A DNA stretch of 64,000 bases, taken from the NCBI RefSeq assembly GCF_003665095.1, contig NZ_RCHV01000002.1, positions 558,001 through 622,000 of the forward strand. The letters run 5' to 3'. Made by a program: the position numbers and the translations under genes. Under the pieces are notes generated by a model. It was not told the origin of the DNA, did not search any database, and worked only from the letters and a program-made list of their open reading frames with translations. The DNA is from Streptomyces sp. Z26. Its GTDB lineage: Bacteria > Actinomycetota > Actinomycetes > Streptomycetales > Streptomycetaceae. Positions 16,976 through 49,740 of the stretch are shown piece after piece (within the stretch, counting starts at the first letter, position 1; each line of letters opens with the position of its first letter).

Positions 16976-18019
16976 TCAGGCGGCGCGGCGACGGCGGGCG
17001 GGGTCGGCGAGCACGGCGGCGCCGTAGCCGGTGTCCTCGGGGTTGAGGTCCGTGCCGGGGGCCACGACGCGGTCGACCCGGTCGAGCACGTCGGCGTCGA
17101 GGACGAGGTCGGCCGCGCTCAGCTGGCTGTGCAGGTGGGCGGCGGTACGGGGCCCGACGACCGCCGCGGTGACCGCCGGGTGGGTGGTCACGAAGGCCAA
17201 CGCCAGCTGGATGAGCGTCAGTCCGGCCTCGGCGGCGACGGCGGCCAGCTCGGTGGCGGCGTCCAGCTTGGCCTGGTTGCCGGGGATCTCCAGGTCGTAG
17301 TGGGCGGTGGTGGTACGGAACGGCATCGTGCGGGTGCGGTGGCTGGACGTGTCGGCGGCGCCCCGGTGCCAGCGCCCGGACAGCCAGCCCCCGGCGAGCG
17401 GGCTCCAGGCGAGGACGCCCATGCCGTACGTCTCGCAGGTGGGCAGCACGTCGGCCTCGACGCCGCGCGCGAGCAGCGAGTACGGGGGCTGTTCGCAGAC
17501 GAAGCGCTCGCGGCCGCGCCGTTCGGCGGTCCACTGGGCCCGGACGAGGGAGGACGGGGGGAACGTGGAGGAGCCCGCGTAGCGGATCTTGCCCGCGCGG
17601 ACGAGGTCGGTGAGGGCGCCGAGGGTCTCGTCCGGGTCGGTGGCGGGGTCCGGGCGGTGCACCTGGTAGAGGTCGATGTGGTCGGCGCCCAGGCGGCGGA
17701 GGCTGTCCTCGCAGGCCCGGATGATCCAACGGCGGGACGCGCCGCGCTCGTTGGGGCCGGGGCCCATGGGGCTGGACACCTTGGTGGCGAGGACGACGTC
17801 GTCGCGGCGTCCGGCGATGGCCTTGCCGACGAGGGTCTCGGACTCGCCGTCGGAGTAGACGTCGGCGGTGTCGACGAGGTTGACGCCCGCGTCGAGCGCG
17901 GTGCGGACGAGGGCGACGCAGTCGCCGGGGTCGGTGTTGCCCCACTTCCCGAGCATCATGGTGCCCAGGCAGAGGTTGCTGACCTGTACTCCGGTGGTTC
18001 CGAGCGTGCGGTAGCGCAT
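16976..18019 (-). CDS. Aldo/keto reductase
   Basis: A 347-residue protein with ATG at 18019 after GGAAGGA. Catalytic tetrad residues are visible: D-x3-Y in NLVDTADVYSDGESE (residues ~47-61), Lys in VVLATKVSSP (~80) and His in DLYQVHRPDP (~123). The NADPH-binding C-terminal part has the usual AAVVGPRTAAHLHSQL segment. Family role: NADPH-dependent reduction of aldehydes or ketones. It is divergently transcribed from a TetR gene with two operator-like dyads between them, the classic arrangement for an inducible detoxification gene. Confidence 0.9.
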   Translation of the reverse strand: MRYRTLGTTGVQVSNLCLGTMMLGKWGNTDPGDCVALVRTALDAGVNLVDTADVYSDGESETLVGKAIAGRRDDVVLATKVSSPMGPGPNERGASRRWIIRACEDSLRRLGADHIDLYQVHRPDPATDPDETLGALTDLVRAGKIRYAGSSTFPPSSLVRAQWTAERRGRERFVCEQPPYSLLARGVEADVLPTCETYGMGVLAWSPLAGGWLSGRWHRGAADTSSHRTRTMPFRTTTAHYDLEIPGNQAKLDAATELAAVAAEAGLTLIQLALAFVTTHPAVTAAVVGPRTAAHLHSQLSAADLVLDADVLDRVDRVVAPGTDLNPEDTGYGAAVLADPARRRRAA

Positions 18020-18120
18020 GGCGGCGGTCCTTCCGAGGGGTGGGGCGAGGGGTGGAGGAGGGCGGAGCGGCCGGGGCGTACGGGCACACGGGTGCCTGCT
18101 ACCGTTCCGGCATCCGACAG

Positions 18121-18167
18121 GCGGAGTCGGCTCCGCTTCTCCGGACGATAAGCGGAGCCGGCTCCGG
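18121..18167. promoter_or_regulatory. Tandem dyad operator for the TetR/AKR divergent pair
   Basis: GCGGAGTCGGCTCCGC (18121-18136) and GCGGAGCCGGCTCCGG (18152-18167) are two copies of the same dyad (GCGGAG-N4-CTCCG), 31 bp apart, in the intergenic region between the aldo/keto reductase and the TetR gene. The spacing of about three helical turns places them on one face of the DNA, as for cooperative TetR binding. Confidence 0.6.
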
Positions 18168-18247
18168 ATAGCAAGCGGTGCGGCGCCGCGAGCCGCCCCG
18201 CCCCGGACCGCCCCGGGAACCGCGAGGACCGCAGGAGGGCACCCCGT

Positions 18248-18847
18248 ATGACCGCACCGTCCCCCCGTCCGGCCCGCGCCGACGCGCGCGCCAACGAGGA
18301 CAAGCTCCTCGCCGCCGCCGCGACGGCCTTCGCGCGGGACGGCGCCGACGCCACCCTGAAGCAGATCGCGAAGGACGCGGGCGTCGGCATCGGCACCCTC
18401 TACCGGCGCTTCCCCACCCGCGAGCAACTGGTCGACGCCACCTACCGCTACGAGACCGCACGCCTCGCCGCCCGCGCCACGCCCCTCCTCGCCGAACTGC
18501 CCGCCGACCGGGCCCTGCGTGCGTGGATGTCCGAGGTCCTGGACTACCTCGCGGCCAAGCACGGCATGGCGGGGACGCTCCAGACCCTGCTGCGCGGCGA
18601 CGCGCGGCTCGGCTCCCTGACCCGCGAGCAACTGACCGCCGCCGTCGAGGAGTTCCGCGTCGCGGGCGCCGAACAGGGCACCGTGCGCGGGGACGTGCCC
18701 GCCGAGGACGTCCTGGCCGCCCTGGCGGGCGTCACCCTCACCGCCGGTACGCGGGCCCAACGGGCTCAGGCGGAACGGCTGTTGGACCTCGTCCTGGACG
18801 GCGTGACCCGTACGGACAGCTGGCGCGGCACCCGGGAACGACCGTGA
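18248..18847 (+). CDS. TetR-family transcriptional regulator (AKR-divergent)
   Basis: A 199-residue protein with ATG at 18248 and AGGAGG nine bases upstream. HTH: ANEDKLLAAAATAFARDGADATLKQIAKDAGVGIGTLYRRFPTREQLVDATY region (residues ~15-67), with the GVGIGTLYRRFPTREQL recognition segment. The C-terminal domain ([27 protein letters not shown]) is of the SbtR-like type common in Streptomyces regulators next to reductases. It most likely represses itself and the aldo/keto reductase through the tandem dyads between them. The inducer is unknown. Confidence 0.9.
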   Translation: MTAPSPRPARADARANEDKLLAAAATAFARDGADATLKQIAKDAGVGIGTLYRRFPTREQLVDATYRYETARLAARATPLLAELPADRALRAWMSEVLDYLAAKHGMAGTLQTLLRGDARLGSLTREQLTAAVEEFRVAGAEQGTVRGDVPAEDVLAALAGVTLTAGTRAQRAQAERLLDLVLDGVTRTDSWRGTRERP

Positions 18848-19117
18848 CCACCACCGGCGACGGCGCGCGCGTACGGGATCGTCACAGGGCGGCCTAGACC
18901 ACCGGGATCCGCTCCGGCCGCTCCGCCGGGTGGAACGCGGAGTCGCGGACCGGCCCGCCCGGCGGGCGCACGCGCTTCCGTCCGCCCGCCGCACCCGCTC
19001 GCCGTACGGTCGACGGCTGGGACCGACCGCGCAGGGCTGACCGTACGGCGGACGGTGCGGCGCACCCCGGGACGGGCGCGTACGGCCGCGTCCCGGGGGT
19101 CGGTGTCGCCGCCGCGC
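18848..19117. other. Short intergenic region between TetR gene and MbtH gene
   Basis: There is no gene. A 12 bp inverted repeat, CGCCGTACGGTC (19000-19011) and GACCGTACGGCG (19039-19050), lies here with a 27-base spacer, followed by the terminator-like hairpin at 19065-19098. Confidence 0.4.
19065..19098 (-). terminator. Terminator-like hairpin after the MbtH-NRPS operon
   Basis: CCCCGGGACG (19065-19074) pairs perfectly with CGTCCCGGGG (19089-19098) around a 14-base loop that can add three more pairs. It lies 20 bases beyond the mbtH-like stop codon on the minus strand. There is no T-run, as is usual in high-GC actinobacteria. Confidence 0.6.
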
Positions 19118-19342
19118 CTACGCGTCGGCGCCGTCCGCCGCCATGCTCTCCGCGAGGCTGCGCGGGCGCATGTCGGTCCAGTTGGCCTCGATGTGATCGA
19201 GGCACTCCTGGCGCGGCGCCGGTCCGTGCGCGACGGTCCAGCCCTCGGGGACGTCCGCGAAGTCGGGCCACAGGCTGTGCTGGCCCTCGTCGTTGACGAG
19301 TACGGAGTAGGTGCCGTCGGGGTTCTCGAACGGGTTCGTCAC
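19118..19342 (-). CDS. mbtH: MbtH-like protein
   Basis: A 74-residue protein with GTG at 19342 and GAGGAAG upstream. It has the family pattern: [33 protein letters not shown] (N-P-F and S-L-W-P with P-x-GW) and later [10 protein letters not shown]. MbtH-like proteins bind adenylation domains and are needed for solubility or activity of many NRPSs. The gene follows the giant NRPS by 56 bp on the same strand and should be its partner. It is the last gene of the operon. Confidence 0.95.
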   Translation of the reverse strand: MTNPFENPDGTYSVLVNDEGQHSLWPDFADVPEGWTVAHGPAPRQECLDHIEANWTDMRPRSLAESMAADGADA

Positions 19343-19398
19343 GGTGCTTCCTCGTGTTCTCTCGCGGTGTGGTGCGGGCGGTCGGGTGGGTCAGGGGG

Positions 19399-42111
<22,713 letters not shown>

Positions 42112-42159
42112 AACTCTCCCCGCGGGTGCGTAACCGGCTCAGCCGGAGGACCGCAGGTC

Positions 42160-42187
42160 ATAGTAAGGTAAGGATTACCTTACAAAA
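42160..42187 (-). promoter_or_regulatory. Iron box (DmdR1/IdeR type) over the NRPS promoter
   Basis: GTAAGGTAA (42163-42171) and TTACCTTAC (42175-42183) form a 9 bp dyad with a 3 bp centre, close to the actinobacterial iron-box consensus TTAGGTTAGGCTAACCTAA. On the minus strand the box covers the spacer of a promoter with -10 TACTAT (42165-42160), so iron-loaded repressor would block NRPS transcription. The plus-strand permease operon starts about 80 bp away and is probably controlled as well. Confidence 0.8.
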
Positions 42188-42268
42188 AGTCCCCGTCCAG
42201 GCGGCCCGGGGCCGCACCCCACCCGGCTGCCTATGCTCAAGGCCCGCCGCACCCCAGGGAGTCAGCAG

Positions 42269-43318
42269 TTGAAGGCAGCACCCGTGGCCGGGCGCGGGAG
42301 TCGCGGACGACTCCGCCCGGCCCTCCTCGTCGCGCTGCTCGGCGCCGTCCTCGGCGTGCTCTGTCTGCTGTCGCTCGCCCTCGGCGCCGCCAGCATCCCG
42401 CCCGACCAGGTGGTGCGCGCGCTGCTCGGGGACCCGCCGAGCCGCCTGGTGGAGAACGTGGTGTGGTCGGCCCGCGTCCCCCGTACCGCGCTCGGCCTGG
42501 CCGCGGGCGCCGCCCTCGGCCTGTCGGGCGCGCTCATGCAGGCCCTCACCCGCAACCCGCTGGCGGACCCCGGCATCCTCGGCGTCAGCGCCGGGGCGTC
42601 GTTCGCGCTGGTGCTGGCCGTCGGGGTGTTCGGGCTCGGCTCGTTCTACGGGTACGTGTGGTTCGCGTTCGCCGGGGCCCTCGCCGCGAGCGTCGTGGTG
42701 TACCTGCTGGGGCGGCTCGGCCGCTCCGGGCTGACGCCCGTCAAACTCGCCCTCGGCGGCATCGCCGTCACGTCCCTGCTGACGTCGCTGACCAGCGGTA
42801 TCGCGCTCACCGACCCGGAGGCGCTGGACCGCTTCCGGTTCTTCGCGGCGGGCACGATGGCCGACCAGGACGCGGGCGCGGTGCTGCGCGTCCTGCCGTT
42901 CCTGGGCGTGGGCGCGCTGTTGGCGCTGGCCTGCGCCCCCGCCCTGAACAGCCTGGCGCTCGGTGACGACGTCGCGGCCTCGCACGGGCGGCGGTTGGGA
43001 CTCGTACGGCTCCAGGGCGTCGCCGCCGTGACGCTTCTCACGGGCGCGGCGGTCGCCGTGATCGGGCCGATCGTCTTCATCGGGCTGATCGTCCCGCACA
43101 TCGCCCGGGTGCTGGCGCAGGCCGCGGGCATCGGACCCGACCAGCGGTGGCTGCTGCCGCTGTCGGCGCTCCTCGCGCCGAGCCTGCTGCTGGCCGCGGA
43201 CATCCTCGGGCGGGTGGTGGCACGGCCGTCGGAGGTGCAGGCGGGCGTGGTGGTGGCGTTCGTCGGGGGCCCGTTCTTCATCGCTATGGTGCGGCGCCGG
43301 CAGCTGGCGGAGGTGTGA
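42269..43318 (+). CDS. FecCD-family ferric siderophore ABC permease
   Basis: About 349 residues and ten or so membrane helices. Landmarks: RVPRTALGLAAGAALGLSGALMQALTRNPLADPGILGVSAGA (the conserved RxPR...G..QxxxxNPLAxPxxLGxxxGA block, residues ~63-105) and VIGPIVFIGLIVPHIAR near the end. It forms the membrane channel for ferric siderophore import with the next permease. TTG at 42269 is chosen because GGGAG lies seven bases upstream. The ATG at 42233 falls inside a TATGCT -10 box (42232-42237) and lacks a ribosome site. First gene of an import operon divergent from the NRPS. Confidence 0.9.
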   Translation: MKAAPVAGRGSRGRLRPALLVALLGAVLGVLCLLSLALGAASIPPDQVVRALLGDPPSRLVENVVWSARVPRTALGLAAGAALGLSGALMQALTRNPLADPGILGVSAGASFALVLAVGVFGLGSFYGYVWFAFAGALAASVVVYLLGRLGRSGLTPVKLALGGIAVTSLLTSLTSGIALTDPEALDRFRFFAAGTMADQDAGAVLRVLPFLGVGALLALACAPALNSLALGDDVAASHGRRLGLVRLQGVAAVTLLTGAAVAVIGPIVFIGLIVPHIARVLAQAAGIGPDQRWLLPLSALLAPSLLLAADILGRVVARPSEVQAGVVVAFVGGPFFIAMVRRRQLAEV

Positions 43319-43320
43319 GC

Positions 43321-44454
43321 GTGACGACACGTACGGACGACGCCGTCGGCCCGCGCGCGGGCCGCGGCACCCTCGCCACCGAGCTCGCCGAGTCCCCGGC
43401 GCCACCGGCCGCGCGCGGCTTCCGCACGTACCGGCTGCGCGTACCGCCCGTCTCCGGGGTGTTCCGCCCACGGCTGGTGGCGGTGTGCGGGGCGTTGGCG
43501 GCGGCGGTGTTCCTCGCGTTCTGCTGGGGGCTGTCGTTCGGGGACTTCCCCATCGCGCTCCCGGACGTCGTACGCGCCCTCACCGGCTCCGGCGACCCCG
43601 GCACGGTCCTCGTCGTCCGCGAACTCCGGCTGCCGCGCGCCCTCGTGGGGCTGCTGGCCGGGGCCGCGTTCGGCGTCTCGGGCGCCCTCTTCCAGACCCT
43701 CACCCGCAACCCGCTGGCCAGCCCCGACATGATCGGTTTGACGCAGGGCGCGGGCCTGGCCGTGGTCGCGGGCATCGTGCTGGGCTGGGACGGCGGCCTC
43801 GGCACCCAGGCGCTGGGCCTGCTGGGGGCGTTGGCGGCGGCGGTCGCCGTGTACACGTTGGCGTGGCGGCGCGGCACCACCAGCTACCGCATCATCCTCG
43901 TCGGCATCGGCGTCGCCTGGATCTGCACCAGCGCCACCGACTACCTGGTGGCCCGGGGCGGCCGGTTCCAGGCGCAGGCCGCGCTCGGCTGGCTCGTCGG
44001 GAACCTCAACGGCCGTACGTGGGCGCACGTCACCCCGCTCGCCGTCGCGCTCGGCGTCCTGCTGCCCGCCGCGCTGCTGCTGGGCCGGGTGCTGCGCACC
44101 CTGCAACTCGGCGACGACGTCGCGCGCGGCCTGGGCACGCGCGTGCAGGCGGTGCACCTCGCGGTGCTGCTCACGGGCGTCGGGCTGGTGGCGTTCGGTA
44201 CGGCCGCCGCCGGGCCGGTCGCGTTCGTGGCGCTCGCCGCACCGCAGATCGCGCAGCGGCTGGCGGGCACCGCCTGGCCGCCCGCGCTGGCGGCGGGCCT
44301 GACGGGCGCGCTGCTCGTGCTGGGCTCCGACCTGATCGCCCGGACCCTCATCCCCGACACGGAACTCCCGGTCGGCATCGTCTCCGGTGTGCTCGGCGCC
44401 CCGGTCCTGCTCTGGTTGCTCGTCCGCGCCAACCGCGCGGGTTCAGGAGGCTGA
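43321..44454 (+). CDS. FecCD-family ferric siderophore ABC permease, second subunit
   Basis: A 377-residue protein with GTG at 43321, seven bases after GGAGG; the preceding gene stops at 43318. After a 50-residue cytoplasmic leader come about ten membrane segments with the family block LRLPRALVGLLAGAAFGVSGALFQTLTRNPLASPDMIGLTQGAG and, near the end, AAAGPVAFVALAAPQIAQRLAG. With the first permease it forms the heterodimeric importer; the ATPase follows at once. Confidence 0.9.
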   Translation: MTTRTDDAVGPRAGRGTLATELAESPAPPAARGFRTYRLRVPPVSGVFRPRLVAVCGALAAAVFLAFCWGLSFGDFPIALPDVVRALTGSGDPGTVLVVRELRLPRALVGLLAGAAFGVSGALFQTLTRNPLASPDMIGLTQGAGLAVVAGIVLGWDGGLGTQALGLLGALAAAVAVYTLAWRRGTTSYRIILVGIGVAWICTSATDYLVARGGRFQAQAALGWLVGNLNGRTWAHVTPLAVALGVLLPAALLLGRVLRTLQLGDDVARGLGTRVQAVHLAVLLTGVGLVAFGTAAAGPVAFVALAAPQIAQRLAGTAWPPALAAGLTGALLVLGSDLIARTLIPDTELPVGIVSGVLGAPVLLWLLVRANRAGSGG

Positions 44455-44459
44455 ATCGC

Positions 44460-45465
<1,006 letters not shown>

Positions 45466-45482
<17 letters not shown>

Positions 45483-46413
45483 GGTATCCGCCCATGGTGC
45501 GGAACCAGTCGGTGGCCGCGTGCTCCACGCCGTCGTCCGTGCGCACGCGCCGCACCAGCAGGCCGGGCGACTGCCCGCGCCGCGCGTCCGCGCCCGCGAC
45601 GATCACCACGCCGTCGCCCTCGGGGATGAAGATCCGCCCCGGCGTGCCGCCGTAACGCGCCTCGGACACCGCGGCCTCGACGATCCGTATCCGCTGACCG
45701 CGGTGGTACGTGAACGCGTTCGGGTACGGGTCGCTCTGCGCGCGCACCAGACGGTCCAGGTCCTCGGCGGGCCAGGTCCAGTCGATGCGGCTGTCCTCGG
45801 CGGACCGCTTGTGGAAGAACGTGGCACGGCTGCGGTCCTGCGGCAGCCAGCGGGCGCGGCCGGAGGCGATCAGGTCGAGCGACTCGTGCACGACCGGTGT
45901 GATGAGGTCCACAGTCCGGTGGAACAGGTCGGTGACGGTGTCCTTCGGGCCGACGGGGACGGCGCGTTGGAGCAGGACGTCGCCCGCGTCGAGCGCGGCG
46001 TTCATGCGGTGCGCCGTGACACCGACCTCGCGTTCGCCGTTGATCAGCGCCCAGATGAGGGGCGAGAAGCCGCCGTAGGCGGGGAGGAGGGAGTCGTGCA
46101 CGTTGAGCGTGCCGTGCGGCGGGAGGTCGTAGACCGACTCGGGGAGCAGCGTGCGCCAGTTGTTGGCGACGATGATGTCCGGCTCGGACTCCCGCAGGGC
46201 GGTGAGGAGTTCGGCGTCGTCGGGCCTGTTCCGCAGGAGCACCGGGACGTCGTGCTTGGCGGCCAGGTCGGCCACCGAGTCGTCCCAGATCTTCTCGTAC
46301 GCGTGGTCGCTCTTGGGGTGCGTCACGGCCATGACCACCTCGTGATCGGACTCCAGCAGGGCCTGGAGGGTGCGGTGCCCCCAGGTCTGATATCCGAACA
46401 TGACGACCCGCAT
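45466..46413 (-). CDS. Hydroxyornithine N-formyltransferase (CchA-like, methionyl-tRNA formyltransferase fold)
   Basis: A 315-residue protein with ATG at 46413 after GAGGAG. It has the formyl-tetrahydrofolate transferase core: VVMFGYQTWGHRTLQALL, IIVANNWRTLLPESVYD (catalytic Asn), LNVHDSLLPAYGGFSPLIWALINGE (HxSLLPxYGG, catalytic His) and ALDAGDVLLQ (catalytic Asp). A C-terminal Fmt-like domain follows. In coelichelin-type pathways such enzymes formylate the N5-hydroxylamine of hydroxyornithine using N10-formyl-THF, and the position next to an ornithine hydroxylase supports that here. It shares a divergent promoter with an iron box. Confidence 0.9.
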
Positions 46414-46439
46414 AATCGATCCTCTCCTCGGGGGCTACG

Positions 46440-46469
46440 TTGCAAGGTAAGCCTAACCTTATCTATCCT
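46440..46469 (+). promoter_or_regulatory. Iron box over the ornithine hydroxylase promoter
   Basis: CAAGGTAAGCCTAACCTTA (46443-46461) fits the DmdR1/IdeR iron box (AAGGTnAGnCTnACCTT dyad). It fills the spacer between -35 TTGCAA (46440-46445) and -10 TATCCT (46464-46469) of a promoter reading toward the hydroxylase. The divergent formyltransferase starts 30 bp to the left and should be controlled by the same site. Confidence 0.85.
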
Positions 46470-46498
46470 CAGGGGCGCCGAGGGGAAGGAAAGTTGCG

Positions 46499-47839
46499 GT
46501 GAACTCACTGCACGACACGCCTGAGACCATCCATGACGTGCTCGGGATCGGCTTCGGGCCGTCCAATCTGGCACTCGCGATCGCCATCGAGGAGCACAAC
46601 GCACAGGCCGCGCCGGAGGAGCGGCTCCACGCCCGCTTCCTGGAACGCCAGCCGTCGCTGGGCTGGCACCGGGGCATGCTCATCGACGACGCCACCATGC
46701 AGGTGTCGTTCCTGAAGGACCTGGTCACCATGCGGAACCCGGCCAGCGACTTCAGCTTCCTGTGCTTCCTCCAGGAACGCGGCAGGCTGGTGGACTTCCT
46801 GAACGCGAAGACGCTGTTCCCGCTGCGGATAGAGTTCCACGAGTACTTCGAGTGGGCCGCCGCGCGCATCGCCCACCAGGTGTCGTACTCCTCCGAGGTC
46901 GTGTCCGTCGACCCGGTCACCGGGGAGGACGGCGAGATCCGCTGGTTCGACGTCGTCAGCCGGGACCCGGCCGACCCCGCCCGGACCGTCGTCCACCGCG
47001 CGCGGAACGTGTCGGTGGCCGTCGGCCTGGAGCCGCACCTGCCGCCGGGCACCGCGCTGTCGGACCGTGTGTGGCACAACAGCCAACTGCTGCCCCGCGT
47101 CGAGGCGTTGGCCGGCTCGGGCGCGCCCGTGGGCCGGGTCCTGGTGCTGGGCGCCGGGCAGAGCGCCGCAGAGGCGGTCGACTACCTGCACCGGTCGTTC
47201 CCGGACGCGGAGGTGTGCGCCGTCTTCGCGAAGTACGGCTACACCCCCGCCGACGACAGCCCGTTCGCCAACCGGATCTTCGACCCGGAGGCCGTGGACG
47301 TCTACTACCGCTCCGCGCCGGACGTGAAGCAGTCCCTGCTCGACTACCACCGGAGCACCAACTACTCGGTGGTCGACATGGACCTCATCGAGTCGCTCTA
47401 CACGACCATGTACCGCGAGAAGGTGCAGGGCCGCGAGCGCATGCGCATCCGGAACGTCTCCCGCATCCGCGACGTCGTCGAGGACGACGGGCGGCTGTCG
47501 GTCAGCGTCGAGTACCTGCCGACCGGCGAACGCGAGTCGCTGGAGGCCGACGTCCTCGTCCACGCCACCGGCTACCGCCCGCGCGACATCGGCGACCTGC
47601 TGGGCGAGGCCGCGAAGCTCTGCCTGCGGGACGAGGGCGGCGCCGTACGGATGGGACGCGACCACCGCGTCGACACCGCGCCCGGCACCTCCGCCGGGAT
47701 CTACCTCCAGGGCGCCACCGAGCACACCCACGGGATCACGTCGTCGCTGCTGTCGACCACGGCCGTGCGCGCCGGCGAGATCCTCGACTCCCTGCTCGCC
47801 CGGCACACCAGCGGTGAGCCCGTACGGACCGGCGGGTGA
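46499..47839 (+). CDS. L-ornithine N5-monooxygenase (SidA/PvdA/CchB type)
   Basis: A 446-residue protein with GTG at 46499 after GGGAAGGAAA. FAD motif VLGIGFGPSNLALAIAI (residues ~14-30), substrate/FAD region WHRGMLIDDATMQVSFLKDLVTMRNP, NADPH motif RVLVLGAGQSAAEAVDYL (~220), and the C-terminal VLVHATGYRPR (ATGY motif) with THGITSSLLSTTAVR. This is the textbook layout of microbial N-hydroxylating monooxygenases and gives N5-hydroxyornithine for the NRPS. It ends in a GTGA overlap with the exporter gene. Confidence 0.95.
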   Translation: MNSLHDTPETIHDVLGIGFGPSNLALAIAIEEHNAQAAPEERLHARFLERQPSLGWHRGMLIDDATMQVSFLKDLVTMRNPASDFSFLCFLQERGRLVDFLNAKTLFPLRIEFHEYFEWAAARIAHQVSYSSEVVSVDPVTGEDGEIRWFDVVSRDPADPARTVVHRARNVSVAVGLEPHLPPGTALSDRVWHNSQLLPRVEALAGSGAPVGRVLVLGAGQSAAEAVDYLHRSFPDAEVCAVFAKYGYTPADDSPFANRIFDPEAVDVYYRSAPDVKQSLLDYHRSTNYSVVDMDLIESLYTTMYREKVQGRERMRIRNVSRIRDVVEDDGRLSVSVEYLPTGERESLEADVLVHATGYRPRDIGDLLGEAAKLCLRDEGGAVRMGRDHRVDTAPGTSAGIYLQGATEHTHGITSSLLSTTAVRAGEILDSLLARHTSGEPVRTGG

Positions 47840-49740
47840 GCGCCGAACGGCCCGCGGGGCAGGGCGGTCCGGCCACGACGCAGGAACGGCCCGCGCCGGA
47901 GGCACCGCCGGGCGCGGCGGAACGGTCCGCCGCGGAGCGGCGGTCCGCGCCGGGGACACGGCCCGCCGTCACCGGCCGGGACGTGCTCCGGGCGGCCGTC
48001 GGGGAACAGCGGCGCGGCGTGGCCGTCGGCGCGCTCCTCGGCTCGGGGCACCAGGTCGGCGAGGCGCTGGTGCCCGTCCTCATCGGCGTGGTGATCGACC
48101 GCGCCGTGGCGGGTACGGACGCGGGCGCGCTCGCGCGCTGGCTGGTCGTCCTCGCGGTGGTGTACGCGGCGCTGGCGCTGAGCTTCCGCTTCGGCGCCTG
48201 GTCCGGTGAACGGGCCGCCGTACGCGCCGACCACGACCTGCGCGTCGCCCTCGTACGGCGCGTGCTGGAGCCCGGCGGCGGCGCCGAGGAGGGGAGGCTG
48301 CCGGGGGCCCTGGCGAACATCACCACCGAGGACGCCCGGCGCGTAGGCGCCGTCAACATGGCGCTGATGCTGGGCATTTCGGCGCTCACCGGCATCCTCG
48401 TCTGCTCGGTGGCGCTGCTGCGCACGTCCGTGCCGCTCGGCCTGGTCGTACTCCTCGGCACGCCCGTGCTCCTGTGGCTCGGGCACCTGCTCAGCAAGCC
48501 GCTGGAGTCCCGGAGCGAGGCCGAGCAGGAGCGGGCGGCGCACGCGTCGGCCGTCGCCGCCGACCTGGTCTCCGGCCTCCGCGTGCTCAAAGGCATCGGC
48601 GGCGAGTCGGCGGCCCTCGACCGCTACCGCGCCACCAGCCGCGACTCGCTGCGCGCCACCCTGCGGGCGACGCGCGCGCAGGCGTTCCAGAACGGCATGG
48701 TGCTCGCGCTGACCGGCTGCCTGATCGCCGCCGTCGCGTTGCTCGGCGGGCGGCTCGCCGCCGAGGGAACCATCAGCCTGGGGCAGTTGGTCGCGGCGGT
48801 CGGCCTCACGCTGTTCCTCCTCGGCCCCCTGGAGGTGCTCGCCTCGGTCAACGCCGAGATGGCGCAGGGCCGCGCCTCCGCGAACCGGGTCGCCGAGGTG
48901 CTGGCCACCCCGTACGCCGTACGGGCGGGCGGGGCCACGCTGCCCCGGCCGGTGCGCGGGGCCGTACGGCTGCGCGGGCTGCGGCACGGCGGTCTGGACG
49001 GCGTCGACCTCGACGTGGAGCCGGGCGAGCTGCTGGGCGTGGTCGCCACGGACCCGGCGCACGCGGCGGCGCTGCTGCGCTGCCTGGGGCGGCACACCGA
49101 CCCGGAGGAGGGCGACGTGGAGCTGGACGGCGTGCCCCTGCGGGAGTTGGACCCGGGCGAGCTGCGGACGGCCGTCCTGGTGGCGGAGCACGACGCGGAC
49201 CTCTTCGAGGGGACCGTGCGCGGGAACGTCGCGGGAGCGGCGGACGGCACGGGCGGTGCTTCGTGCACGGACGGTGCTTCCGGCACGGGCGGTCCGGGCG
49301 CGGACGGGTCAGGCGCGGGCGGTGCTTCGGGCCGTCCCGGCGTGGAGATCGACGCGGCGATGGAGGCCGCCGGGGTCACCCAGGACCTCGGGGCGCTGCC
49401 GCACGGCGAGCGTACGGCCGTCACCGAGCGCGGCCAGTCCCTGTCCGGTGGGCAGCGCCAACGGGTCGCGCTGGCACGCGCGTTGGCCGCCGACCGGCCG
49501 GTGCTGGTCGTGCACGACCCGACCACGGCGGTCGACGCCGTGACGGAGGCGCGGATCGCCACCGGCATCCGGCACGTGCGCAAGGGCCGTACGACCGTCC
49601 TGGTCACGACCAGCCCGGCGCTGCTCGCGGTCACCGACCGCGTGGTGCTGCTGGACGACGGCGGCCGGGTCGCGGACACGGCGCCGCACGCGGACCTCGT
49701 ACGCCGCCACGAGACGTACCGCGCGGCGGTGCTGGCATGA
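47836..49740 (+). CDS. ABC exporter half-transporter 1 (degenerate Walker A, intact signature)
   Basis: A 634-residue protein with GTG at 47836, coupled to the hydroxylase. It has six membrane helices (~55-330) and a nucleotide-binding domain. Where Walker A should be, the sequence reads GVVATDPAHAAALLRCL, without the GxxGxGKS/T lysine. Walker B reads VLVVHDPTTAVDAV (Glu lost). The signature LSGGQRQRVALARAL is intact. A Gly/Ala/Asp/Ser-rich insertion (~475-505) precedes the signature. The next gene shows the opposite defects, so the two form a heterodimer. Likely role: export of the desferri-siderophore. Confidence 0.88.
   Translation: MSAERPAGQGGPATTQERPAPEAPPGAAERSAAERRSAPGTRPAVTGRDVLRAAVGEQRRGVAVGALLGSGHQVGEALVPVLIGVVIDRAVAGTDAGALARWLVVLAVVYAALALSFRFGAWSGERAAVRADHDLRVALVRRVLEPGGGAEEGRLPGALANITTEDARRVGAVNMALMLGISALTGILVCSVALLRTSVPLGLVVLLGTPVLLWLGHLLSKPLESRSEAEQERAAHASAVAADLVSGLRVLKGIGGESAALDRYRATSRDSLRATLRATRAQAFQNGMVLALTGCLIAAVALLGGRLAAEGTISLGQLVAAVGLTLFLLGPLEVLASVNAEMAQGRASANRVAEVLATPYAVRAGGATLPRPVRGAVRLRGLRHGGLDGVDLDVEPGELLGVVATDPAHAAALLRCLGRHTDPEEGDVELDGVPLRELDPGELRTAVLVAEHDADLFEGTVRGNVAGAADGTGGASCTDGASGTGGPGADGSGAGGASGRPGVEIDAAMEAAGVTQDLGALPHGERTAVTERGQSLSGGQRQRVALARALAADRPVLVVHDPTTAVDAVTEARIATGIRHVRKGRTTVLVTTSPALLAVTDRVVLLDDGGRVADTAPHADLVRRHETYRAAVLA

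Noticed and set aside
42233..42268. ATG 42233 as start of the first permease
   Set aside because: It lies within a TATGCT -10 box and lacks a ribosome site; TTG 42269 has GGGAG at the right distance.
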